Source: Gemmatimonadaceae bacterium
GTDB lineage: Bacteria; Gemmatimonadota; Gemmatimonadetes; Gemmatimonadales; Gemmatimonadaceae
Assembly: GCA_019186945.1 (NCBI GenBank)
Contig: JABAQJ010000001.1
Coordinates: 62,001-126,000 of the forward strand
Direction of reading: 5' to 3'
DNA length: 64,000 nucleotides
Shown here: positions 54,141 to 62,261 of the stretch, in pieces
How positions within the stretch are numbered: the first letter of the stretch is position 1
Layout: each line of letters begins with the position of its first letter
The notes under the pieces: generated by a model
The model's input: the letters and a program-made list of their open reading frames with translations, nothing else
The model's database searches: none
What the model was told of the DNA's origin: nothing
Translations under genes and position numbers: made by a program

Positions 54141-54506
54141 TCATCGGGATGCCTTCCCTTCAACCCAGTCGCGCCACTCATCCTCGACAAGGCCAACCGT
54201 CACCCTTGGTCCGCATCGCGTGAGCGGCACGCGCAGAATCAGCGGTTCCTCCGCCGCCTTCTTCAGCCAGAAATCGTCAGAATACGAAGCTGACCCAAGC
54301 CCAAGCTCCGCAAACCGCTTGGCTTTCCGATCGATCAACCCATCCACGCCGCACCGCTGCGCGAACCTCCGGAGTTCCCCAACCGACGCCGCGCGTTCCG
54401 AAAGATCCACGAAGTGTGCTTTCACGCGACGCTCCGCGAAGAACCGTAACGCCTTCCGTGTGTCCGCGCTCCTCTTCGTACCAAACACCTGGACTTCAAT
54501 CGCCAT
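54141..54506 (-). CDS. ArsC/Spx-fold protein without the catalytic cysteine
   Basis: 121 residues with the ArsC-like thioredoxin fold: VQVFGTKRSADTRKALRFFAE, then VDLSERAASVGELRRFAQRCG, and LILRVPLTRCGPRVTVGL at the C terminus. In ArsC, YffB and Spx the first loop carries the active cysteine (KNCDT); here it reads KRSADT. It is therefore not a normal arsenate reductase. A non-enzymatic role is likely. Divergent from the hydrolase gene, and next to terC with a 104-bp gap. Confidence 0.8.
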   Translation of the reverse strand: MAIEVQVFGTKRSADTRKALRFFAERRVKAHFVDLSERAASVGELRRFAQRCGVDGLIDRKAKRFAELGLGSASYSDDFWLKKAAEEPLILRVPLTRCGPRVTVGLVEDEWRDWVEGKASR

Positions 54507-54589
54507 CGAGCGCTCTCGCAGCTATTGTTTTGCACTGTGCCGACTGTCCGGCCAACCCCCCGCCGGATCATCGCCCAGAATCTATTAGC

Positions 54590-55645
54590 ATGCACGAACC
54601 CTTCATCCCGGCATGGTGGCTTCCAGAAGGGCACAGCCAGACGCTCTGGGGGAAGTTCTTCCGCAGGCGCCATGACGTGCCATGGATCGTCGAGCGGATT
54701 CCAACGCCTGACGACGACTTTCTTGACATCTACCGGCTGCCGGCACCGCCCACCGCCCCCCGGATCGTCCTCCTCCATGGGCTCGAGGGCGGCCCCAGTT
54801 CCGGATTCGTGACGGCTCTGGCTGATAGCGCTCGGAGATCCTCCTGGGGATTCGATGTCGTCGTAAATCGCGGGTGTGGTGGCGAGATCAACCTTGCACC
54901 CCGGTACTACTTCGCTGGCGACTCCGCTGACTTCAGCACCGCACTCGCCCACGTAGGTCGAACGCACCCGCGCTCTCCGCTCCTGCTGTGTGGCATCTCG
55001 CTCGGCGGAAATGCCCTACTGAAGTGGCTGGGCGAACTGGGTGCCAGTTTCCCACGGGCAGTCCTCGCCGCTGCTGCCGTCTCGGTGCCGTTCGACCTCG
55101 CCCGTTCCTGTCGACGTATCGACTCGGGGGTCTCGCGCATCTACTCGCGGAACTTCCTGAGTACCATGAAGCCAAAGGCGCTTGCGAAGATCGAACAATA
55201 TCCGGGCATTGCCTCTCCGGAGGCTGTGGGGCATGCCAGTTCCATCTGGGCACTGGACGACTCGTTTACCTCGATCGTTCACGGGTATCGTGACGCTGCG
55301 GATTACTACGCTCGGTGCTCGTCGCTCCAGTTTCTCGATCGTATCCGCTGTCCGACGCTGCTCCTGTCCGCGAGGGATGACCCATTTCATCCGCCTGAGG
55401 TGCTGGATGAGGTCCGACAGGTCGCCAGCGTGAACCGCATGCTGACGCTCGACTTCCCCGACAAGGGCGGACACGTTGGGTTCGTGAGTGGCAGGTGGCC
55501 TTGGCGCACCGCCGATTACGCCAAGGCTCGTGTCTTTTCCTTCCTCTCGCAACATTCTCCTGCTTCGATCAGTGAGTTGGGCCGCGAAAGCCGACGCGCG
55601 CTCGCTGCCACGCCTTGTGAGTGGAGCTCAGCCGGGAGGCCGTGA
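54590..55645 (+). CDS. YheT-like alpha/beta hydrolase
   Basis: 351 residues from the ATG at 54590. The N-terminal PAWWLPEGHSQTLWGKFFRR is the hallmark of the YheT/ABHD1-3 group. The oxyanion strand is VLLHGLEGG, the nucleophile Ser is in CGISLGGNALLKWL, the acid Asp in LLSARDDPFHP, and the His in DKGGHVGFV. The family contains esterases and lipid hydrolases; the natural substrate is unknown. The cytoplasm is the likely site, as no signal peptide is present. Confidence 0.9.
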   Translation: MHEPFIPAWWLPEGHSQTLWGKFFRRRHDVPWIVERIPTPDDDFLDIYRLPAPPTAPRIVLLHGLEGGPSSGFVTALADSARRSSWGFDVVVNRGCGGEINLAPRYYFAGDSADFSTALAHVGRTHPRSPLLLCGISLGGNALLKWLGELGASFPRAVLAAAAVSVPFDLARSCRRIDSGVSRIYSRNFLSTMKPKALAKIEQYPGIASPEAVGHASSIWALDDSFTSIVHGYRDAADYYARCSSLQFLDRIRCPTLLLSARDDPFHPPEVLDEVRQVASVNRMLTLDFPDKGGHVGFVSGRWPWRTADYAKARVFSFLSQHSPASISELGRESRRALAATPCEWSSAGRP

Positions 55646-55650
55646 TTTCG

Positions 55651-56205
55651 ATGTCATTGCTGTTCCTCGCGATTCTGTTCACTGGCCTCTTCCTCAGCGT
55701 CGTCGTCATGTGGAAGGGTGTCGAGCGACACGATCGGCGTGTGCCGACCTCGGACAGTCTGGGGCGAGAGCTTCCCCCTGGCATTGTCGCACACTGGCTT
55801 CCGGTCGTGGCCGTATTCGCGTTGTCGCTCGGGTTCATCGGCTACTGGCTGCTCCGGACGACATCGCTGGACGCAACGACCGCGCTCCTTGTAGCTGGCG
55901 GGACGTCAGTCGTTGCATCAGGAGTGGCGTACCTCTCGATGACGCGCTGGATCCTGCCGGCCGCCAGGCGATCGCCCGAGGATCCGCGCTACGCACTTCA
56001 GGGCGTTCCCGGTACGATCGTTGCCGATGTCGGAGCGTTGGGCACCGGGATGGTGGCTTATTCCGCCAATGGGCGCACGGTCAGTCTCCGTGCGAGAAGT
56101 GTCGACGGGTTGCCCCTCGCCGCAGGCTCTGAAGTGGTAATCGATCGCATCGAGGAAGGGATTGCTTTCGTGGAGCTGTGGTCTCAGGTCGAGGCGCGCA
56201 TTTAG
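55651..56205 (+). CDS. Membrane protein with NfeD-like OB-fold domain
   Basis: 184 residues from the ATG at 55651; a GTG at 55621, inside the end of the hydrolase gene, is also in frame. Three hydrophobic helices (SLLFLAILFTGLFLSVVVM, WLPVVAVFALSLGFIGYWLL and a third near TALLVAGGTSVVASGVAYL) precede a beta-rich end (GVPGTIVADVGALGTGMVAYSANG, then VVIDRIEEGIAFVELW) like the NfeD C-terminal OB fold. NfeD proteins work with SPFH scaffolds. Probably co-transcribed with the hydrolase. Confidence 0.75.
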   Translation: MSLLFLAILFTGLFLSVVVMWKGVERHDRRVPTSDSLGRELPPGIVAHWLPVVAVFALSLGFIGYWLLRTTSLDATTALLVAGGTSVVASGVAYLSMTRWILPAARRSPEDPRYALQGVPGTIVADVGALGTGMVAYSANGRTVSLRARSVDGLPLAAGSEVVIDRIEEGIAFVELWSQVEARI

Positions 56206-56496
56206 TGAGTTGGAGCCTTCCTCGCGATTCAGCCGATACACCTTCTTCACGTTGACCCGAAGGCTCTCACGCCGAAGAAAAACGTGCAGACGCTTCTAGC
56301 CAAACGTGAGCCTGACGGCTGCCAGTTCGTGCAAGCCGACAGCGAAAATGCGCGTCCGTCAGACGGACTGAACGACACAACATCAAGCAACGTCTCGTGC
56401 CCAACACGCGGCACGCCCGAGGTGCGCTCAGGCGGTAGCTCTCCAGCGCCTGGCCCACCGCCGCCCGTCGCTGGGCTGGGCCCGGAAGCAAGTCCC
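56206..56496. other. Intergenic region between convergent genes
   Basis: About 290 bases without a supported gene. GC-rich, with no clear hairpin followed by T residues. Confidence 0.5.
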
Positions 56497-57768
56497 TCAC
56501 GACGCGAGGTGATCGATCATCGGCTGTGTGATGAGAACACGCCCGCGTTCAGTCCGACGGAAACGCTTCGCGTCCAGTTCCGCGTCCTCGCCGACCACAA
56601 GGCCCGGCGGAATCCGCACACCGCTGTCGATGACCACGTTCCGTAATCTCGCTGACCGGCCGATATCCACGTACGGCAGCACTACCGCACCGTCCAGGTA
56701 TGCGTACGAGCGCACGCGAACCCCGGTGAACAGAAGGCTCTTGTGCACGTGCGCCCCTGATACGATGCAACCACCGGACACCAGCGCGTTCAGCGCCAGC
56801 CCACGCCGGCTGTCCTCGTTATGCACGAACTTGGCAGGTGGCGTGATTTCGGCATAAGTCCAGATCGGCCATCGCTGGTCGTACAAATCCAGCGAGGGCG
56901 TGACGCTGGTCAGGTCGATGTTCGCCTCCCAGTAACCATCCACAGTCCCGACATCGCGCCAGTACGCTTCGCCCTCGGACTCCGCACGCACGCACGATGC
57001 GCTGAACCGATGTGCGACGGCCTTACCGTGTGAGACGAGGTGCGGAATGACGTTCTTTCCGAAATCCCGGCTTGAGTCCGCGTCCTCCGCATCACGACGC
57101 AACTGGTCGAACAGGAATTTCGTCTTGAATACGTAGATGCCCATGCTCGCCAGTGCCTTGTCCGGATTGCCGGGAATCGCCGGAGGATCCGCCGGCTTCT
57201 CGATGAACGACACGATACGATCGTGCTCGTCAACGTGCATCACGCCGAAGCCCGTGGCCTCGAGTCGAGGAACCTCCAGGCATCCCACCGTCACGTCCGC
57301 CTGTTGCTCGACATGCTGTTCCAGCATCAACTCGTAGTCCATCTTGTAGACGTGATCTCCCGCCAGGATAACCATGTACTCCGGAGCGTACGACTCGATG
57401 ATGTCGATGTTCTGGAATACCGCATCCGCAGTCCCGGCGTACCACTCCGTCTCCGAAACTCGTTGGCTGGCGGGAAGGATGTCGAAGCTCTCGTTCCGCT
57501 CAGGACGGAAGAAGTTCCAGCCGCGCTGCAAGTGGCGGATGAGACTGTGCGCCTTGTACTGCGTGGCGACACCGATCCGGCGGATTCCCGAATTGAGCGC
57601 GTTCGAGAGCGCAAAGTCGATAATCCTCGACTTGCCGCCGAAGTAGACGGCTGGTTTGGCACGGCGATCGGTAAGTTCGAACAGACGTGAGCCACGACCG
57701 CCGGCCAACACGTAGGCCATGGCGGAACGTGCAACGGTGAAGGATCGGCGGAGTGGAAGCACAGTCAT
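56497..57768 (-). CDS. glgC: Glucose-1-phosphate adenylyltransferase
   Basis: Makes ADP-glucose for glycogen. I take the ATG at 57768, giving 423 residues; a GTG two codons earlier and an ATG at 57720 are alternatives. The nucleotide loop is [10 protein letters not shown], followed by [21 protein letters not shown], the activator- and substrate-binding [29 protein letters not shown], and a left-handed beta-helix at the C terminus ([34 protein letters not shown]). The sequence is of the proteobacterial type controlled by fructose metabolites (inference). It is divergent from glgA with about 180 bp between the starts. Confidence 0.95.
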   Translation of the reverse strand: MTVLPLRRSFTVARSAMAYVLAGGRGSRLFELTDRRAKPAVYFGGKSRIIDFALSNALNSGIRRIGVATQYKAHSLIRHLQRGWNFFRPERNESFDILPASQRVSETEWYAGTADAVFQNIDIIESYAPEYMVILAGDHVYKMDYELMLEQHVEQQADVTVGCLEVPRLEATGFGVMHVDEHDRIVSFIEKPADPPAIPGNPDKALASMGIYVFKTKFLFDQLRRDAEDADSSRDFGKNVIPHLVSHGKAVAHRFSASCVRAESEGEAYWRDVGTVDGYWEANIDLTSVTPSLDLYDQRWPIWTYAEITPPAKFVHNEDSRRGLALNALVSGGCIVSGAHVHKSLLFTGVRVRSYAYLDGAVVLPYVDIGRSARLRNVVIDSGVRIPPGLVVGEDAELDAKRFRRTERGRVLITQPMIDHLAS

Positions 57769-57946
57769 GGCCACAAGAACGAAGTCGACTGATGCGCGCT
57801 CACGTATGGGCGCGACCCCTGCCCTCGGGAAACGACGGTCACCGCTGATTGTGGCTTCGGGTCAGTCACGGCGGAAGGGCGGAAAACGCGATACATTGGC
57901 GACTGATTGCCGGGCTACGCCCACTTCCCACCTACCGCTGATCACT

Positions 57947-59392
57947 ATGCGGATACTGTTCGTCGCTGCGGAAGTCGCGCCTCTGGTCAAGACGGGAGGG
58001 CTGGCTGACGTTGCCGGAGCCTTGCCCCAAGCGCTGCGGCAGGCCGGCCATGACGTACGCGTCGTGCTACCACGCTACCGCACGTTGCGAGAGAACGGAG
58101 TGCCCGCAGTGGGACCGATAGCCGCGACGTTTCTACCGATCGAGGAGCGGGCTGAAGAGCTCCGGGTCTGGCGGGCAACCGAACGCGAAACACCGACTTA
58201 CTTCCTTGATATCCCGGCTGCCTTCGAACGCGAAGCGATCTATGGGGAATCGGACGACCACCGCCGCTTCATTCTGTTTTGTCGAGGTGTCATGGCGTTC
58301 ATGCAGCACCTGCGAGAAGTGGACAAGTGGCAGCCCGACGTGGTGCATTCTCATGACTGGCACTCCGCTCTTGTGCCAAACTACATCAAGACGAACTACG
58401 CCTACACCTTCGGCCACATTGCCACGGTCTTCACCATCCATAACCTCGCGTACCAGGGACAGGTGACACCAAACACACTGACACTTGCCGGACTGAGCGG
58501 AGGGGGGTTGATAGAGGACGGTCTCGGCAATGGCGTCGCCGGCACGTTCAACTTCATGGCGCGCGGCATCGCGTTCAGTGACGAGGTTAGTACCGTCAGT
58601 CCGACATATGCCGCCGAAATCATGACCGCGGAGTATGGCGAGCGTCTGAATGGCTTGTTGCTTAGGCGGCGTAATCGGGTGTCCGGAATCCTGAATGGCA
58701 TCGATACCACAGTCCTCGATCCGGCCACGGACCCAAACATCGTCGCCCACTACAGCGCCGAGGATCCATCCGCGAAGGCAAGATGCAAGGAGGAACTCCA
58801 GCGCGAGCTACGACTGCCAGTGGCACCGAGCGCGCCACTTCTGGGGATCGTCTCCCGACTGGTAGAACAAAAAGGGCTGGACTTGCTCGACCGCATCATC
58901 CCGTGGCTGGTCGGGAAGACAGATGCTCAACTCGCCGTGCTGGGTTCAGGACATCGGACCTTGCAGGCCGTCTTTCGCCAGCATGCCCGAGCACATCCCG
59001 ACCGCGTGGCCGTCCGATTCGGATTCGACGCAGCGCTGGCCCAACGCATCTACTCCGGAAGTGACGCGTTTCTGATGCCGTCCCGCTTCGAACCGTGCGG
59101 GCTCGGTCAGATGATCGCGCTCCGCTACGGAAGCGTGCCCATCGTCCGCGCCACAGGCGGACTCAGCGACACCGTCCACGAGGGTCTCCACGGAAACGGG
59201 TTTCGCTTTCATCCGCACGACGCTCGGCATTTTGCCGAGACAATCGAGCGCGCATTGCGCGTGTACCGTGACCCGAAGAGCTGGGCTCTTGTGCGAGAGC
59301 GAGGCATGCGTGAGGACAACTCGTGGGCCCATGCTGCGCAGCAGTACGTGCAGCTCTACCAGCGTGCGGTGGCATCCATCGGTCGCGCCTAG
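57947..59392 (+). CDS. glgA: Glycogen synthase (ADP-glucose)
   Basis: GT5-family retaining glucosyltransferase, 481 residues from the ATG at 57947. The acceptor loop is AEVAPLVKTGGLADV (KTGGL binds ADP-glucose), then DVVHSHDWHSAL, TIHNLAYQG, STVSPTYAAEI, the C-domain SRLVEQKGLDLL, and the catalytic EPCGLGQM. The open frame reaches 76 codons further upstream, but that part has no homology. With glgC it forms the two-gene glycogen route; glgB is not in the window. Confidence 0.96.
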   Translation: MRILFVAAEVAPLVKTGGLADVAGALPQALRQAGHDVRVVLPRYRTLRENGVPAVGPIAATFLPIEERAEELRVWRATERETPTYFLDIPAAFEREAIYGESDDHRRFILFCRGVMAFMQHLREVDKWQPDVVHSHDWHSALVPNYIKTNYAYTFGHIATVFTIHNLAYQGQVTPNTLTLAGLSGGGLIEDGLGNGVAGTFNFMARGIAFSDEVSTVSPTYAAEIMTAEYGERLNGLLLRRRNRVSGILNGIDTTVLDPATDPNIVAHYSAEDPSAKARCKEELQRELRLPVAPSAPLLGIVSRLVEQKGLDLLDRIIPWLVGKTDAQLAVLGSGHRTLQAVFRQHARAHPDRVAVRFGFDAALAQRIYSGSDAFLMPSRFEPCGLGQMIALRYGSVPIVRATGGLSDTVHEGLHGNGFRFHPHDARHFAETIERALRVYRDPKSWALVRERGMREDNSWAHAAQQYVQLYQRAVASIGRA

Positions 59393-59584
59393 ACAGATTC
59401 ATGGGTATCGCCCCGTAATTACGCGCCATCAACGAGCCACTACTACTGACAGTGAAGAGCCACTCGGTGGACTCGGAGCAAACCACCGGCCGAGCCAAAG
59501 ACATGCTCGGCGTCGATAGGTATGTTGCCACACAGCTGCCTGTTTCCGTATCCTTTTTTTGTCGCATTTCCTGTTGGAGTTCAC

Positions 59585-59860
59585 GTGTTGGATCTCCTGC
59601 TTTTCGTCGCATTATTCGCCGGTCTCATGGCACTGCGCTTCCTTGCTGCCACGATCATCTTCCTGGCGCTCTTGCCCGCAGGAGACCGCTGCCCCAACTG
59701 TGACGCTCCGACAATGCGAGTCTCATCCCGGTTCGCCGACGCCCTGATCCCGTGGTTCCGCAAGCGCTGGTGCCTTGGGTGTGGCTGGGAGGGCATGCTG
59801 CGCCGTGGACCCGTGGGCGAGATGCCTGGCTCCACCCCACAGCTCAGCCAGTCCCCTTAG
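59585..59860 (+). CDS. Small membrane protein with zinc knuckle
   Basis: 91 residues from a GTG at 59585 with GGAG five bases upstream; the longer frame from ATG 59522 has no ribosome site. A hydrophobic N-terminal part (LLLFVALFAGLMALRFLAATIIFLALLP) gives one or two helices, followed by a zinc knuckle pair CPNC and CLGC around a basic stretch. No named family recognised. The 190 bases between glgA and this gene contain a T7 run (59554-59560) but no clear hairpin. Confidence 0.7.
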   Translation: MLDLLLFVALFAGLMALRFLAATIIFLALLPAGDRCPNCDAPTMRVSSRFADALIPWFRKRWCLGCGWEGMLRRGPVGEMPGSTPQLSQSP

Positions 59861-60150
59861 GTCTCGCGAGGACTCACGGCATAGAGCCTTAGCCACGATG
59901 GCCAGTTGCCTGACAGGTCGAAGAAGTCTTCGAAATGCCGCAAGCCAGACGCCTCGAGACTGTCGATGAACACGTGCAATTCGCCCGTCGCATGAATGGG
60001 ACCGATGCAGACCAGCCGGTCCTCGACCTGAAACTCTTCGTCTGTTAGCCCCAGACGTGCGTCAACTGCCGCACGCGTTAGGCCGCTCCGTTCCCAGGCT
60101 TCGCGGCGAAGCAGGATGCTCGGGTGGCTGGCAGGAAGCAGTATTGGCAT
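59857..60150 (-). CDS. Conserved-looking small protein
   Basis: 97 residues. The mixed composition (RREAWERSGLTRAAVDARLGLTDEEFQVEDRL, then GELHVFIDSLEASGL and HFEDFFDLSGNWPSWLRLY) reads as a folded soluble protein. No family recognised. The first ATG at 60150 is plausible; the frame overlaps the stop of the preceding convergent gene by 4 bases. A CGTTAGGC octamer lies at 60076 and encodes Leu-Thr through a CTA codon. Confidence 0.7.
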   Translation of the reverse strand: MPILLPASHPSILLRREAWERSGLTRAAVDARLGLTDEEFQVEDRLVCIGPIHATGELHVFIDSLEASGLRHFEDFFDLSGNWPSWLRLYAVSPRET

Positions 60151-60289
60151 GGCAATTCCACTCTCATTCAGGTGAGGCGCGGCGCACAGGGCTGTCCGCC
60201 GCGCAGGAAGCTGTTGTTACCTTACATCGCTGCGGGGGACGCCGGCAGACTGACGTAACCCTGGCCAACGCGTCTCAAACTTCGTTCGC

Positions 60290-62230
60290 ATGTCGTCTCG
60301 GCCGATAGAACAGTCCTTTGACGTCCTTGTCGTTGGAGCTGGCCACGCCGGGACGGAGGCAGCTGTACTTGCTGCTCGTCTTGGCGCACGCGTCGGTCTC
60401 GTTACCAGTGCCATCGAGACCATTGGCCAGTTGTCCTGCAATCCCGCTATCGGCGGCATCGCCAAAGGCACCGTGGTCCGCGAAGTCGATGCACTGGGTG
60501 GAATCATGGCAAGGGCCACGGACCTTGCCATGGTCCAGTTCAGGATGCTCAATCGAGGCAAGGGTGCGGCCGTCTGGTCTCCACGCGCTCAGTGCGATCG
60601 CGGGCTCTATAGGCGAGCTGTCCGCGCACTCATCGAGCGGCACCAACTGCTTCACGTGGTGCAGGGCACTGTGGCGCGACTTCTGCTCGATCCACAGTCC
60701 CGCGAAGTGCGTGGAGTAGAGACTCTTGAAGGTCGTGCGTTTGCCGCGCGCACCGTGGTAATCACATCCGGTACGTTCTTGCGCGGCCGAATTCATATCG
60801 GGACAGAAACCAGACTGTCCGGTGGCCGAGCCGGTGAGGCACCTGCCGTACATCTGGCTGAACAGTTGGAGCAGGCAGGACTTGCGGTCGCCAGATTCAA
60901 GACCGGAACTCCGCCACGAATCGACGGAAGATCGGTCGACTTCTCTGGCCTCGAACGACAGGACAGCGAGGTTGAAGCGCTCGACTACTCCTGGTCCCAC
61001 TTCTGGACAACGCCACGACGGGACTCAGCCGGGACTCGGCACCCAGCTCAGATCCCCTGCTGGATCACGTACTTGGAGAAGCCCGGGAAAAAGCTCATCG
61101 AGGAGCGATATCGCGAGTCCGCGATGTACGGCGGAGCGATTGCCGCTCGTGGCCCTCGTTACTGCCCTTCCGTCGAGGACAAGGTTCTTCGCTTTCCGAC
61201 TGCAGACAGGCATCAAATCTTTCTCGAGCCAGAGGGCCACGATACTTCGGAGCTTTACGTCAACGGTCTCTCGACATCCCTTCCCGCTGCTCTGCAGATG
61301 GAAGTCCTAAGGACCGTTCCTGGGCTGAGTAACGTACGAATGACGCGGGCAGGTTATGCCATTGAGTACGACTACTTCCCGCCAACCCAACTCCTCCCCT
61401 GGCTAGAGACACGCGCCATTCCCGGGCTCTTCCTGGCCGGACAGGTCAACGGAACGACGGGATACGAGGAGGCAGCTGGACAGGGCGCGGTTGCCGGTTG
61501 CAATGCAGCACGAAAGGTCTTGGGAAAGCCACCCGTCATACTTGGCAGGGAGACCTCGTATATCGGCGTCCTGATTGACGACCTGGTCTCGAAAGGTGTC
61601 GACGAGCCGTATCGGCTGTTTACTTCGCGGTCCGAGTTTCGACTGACGGTCCGGCAGGACAATGCACTCGGGCGTCTCGCACCGCTTTCCCTCGAAATCG
61701 GTCTCTTGTCTGACGAGGAGGCCAGAATGGTCTCCACTCGACTCGGCGATGTAGAGCGCGCAGTTCGATTTGCCCGCGACCTGTCAGTGAGTCCGGAACA
61801 GGTCGCTGACGTCCTCGCTGCCGCCGAAACCAGTCCAGTGGGTCAGCCTGTGAAGATAATCGATCTGGCCAGGCGCCAGCGGGTCTCGCTGCGTACTCTC
61901 CTCGATACGGTTGGTGTCGGTCAGGAGCTAAGTCCGGATTCGGTCGTCACTGCGGATCTGGAGATCAAGTACGCTGGGTACTTTGAGCGCGAACGAGTGC
62001 ATGCCGATAGGCTTCGGAGAATGGGATCGTTCGCCCTACCTGACTCGCTCCCTTACGAGAGCTTCCGGTCATTGACGGTCGAGGCAAGGCAGAAGCTTGC
62101 AGTTAGGCGCCCGTCATCACTCGCTCAGGCCGCGTCTATCCCGGGAGTGGGTCCGAACGACCTGCAAAACCTGATCATCGAAGTTGAGCGTTGGCGTCGG
62201 GTTGCTGCGAGCGCCTCGCATGCGTCCTAG
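60290..62230 (+). CDS. mnmG: tRNA uridine-5-carboxymethylaminomethyl(34) synthesis enzyme MnmG
   Basis: FAD-dependent partner of MnmE that modifies U34 of certain tRNAs. The 646 residues match GidA/MnmG. The FAD loop is VVGAGHAGTEAA, followed by NPAIGGIAKG, FRMLNRGKGAAVWSPRAQCDR, TRAGYAIEYDYFPP, GTTGYEEAAGQG (second FAD site), and the C-terminal helical MnmE/tRNA domain with SLAQAASIPGVGPNDLQNL. No mnmE or rsmG is in the window. Confidence 0.97.
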   Translation: MSSRPIEQSFDVLVVGAGHAGTEAAVLAARLGARVGLVTSAIETIGQLSCNPAIGGIAKGTVVREVDALGGIMARATDLAMVQFRMLNRGKGAAVWSPRAQCDRGLYRRAVRALIERHQLLHVVQGTVARLLLDPQSREVRGVETLEGRAFAARTVVITSGTFLRGRIHIGTETRLSGGRAGEAPAVHLAEQLEQAGLAVARFKTGTPPRIDGRSVDFSGLERQDSEVEALDYSWSHFWTTPRRDSAGTRHPAQIPCWITYLEKPGKKLIEERYRESAMYGGAIAARGPRYCPSVEDKVLRFPTADRHQIFLEPEGHDTSELYVNGLSTSLPAALQMEVLRTVPGLSNVRMTRAGYAIEYDYFPPTQLLPWLETRAIPGLFLAGQVNGTTGYEEAAGQGAVAGCNAARKVLGKPPVILGRETSYIGVLIDDLVSKGVDEPYRLFTSRSEFRLTVRQDNALGRLAPLSLEIGLLSDEEARMVSTRLGDVERAVRFARDLSVSPEQVADVLAAAETSPVGQPVKIIDLARRQRVSLRTLLDTVGVGQELSPDSVVTADLEIKYAGYFERERVHADRLRRMGSFALPDSLPYESFRSLTVEARQKLAVRRPSSLAQAASIPGVGPNDLQNLIIEVERWRRVAASASHAS

Positions 62231-62261
62231 GCGGAGGCCCGCGTGACATTAGCCCACACCG

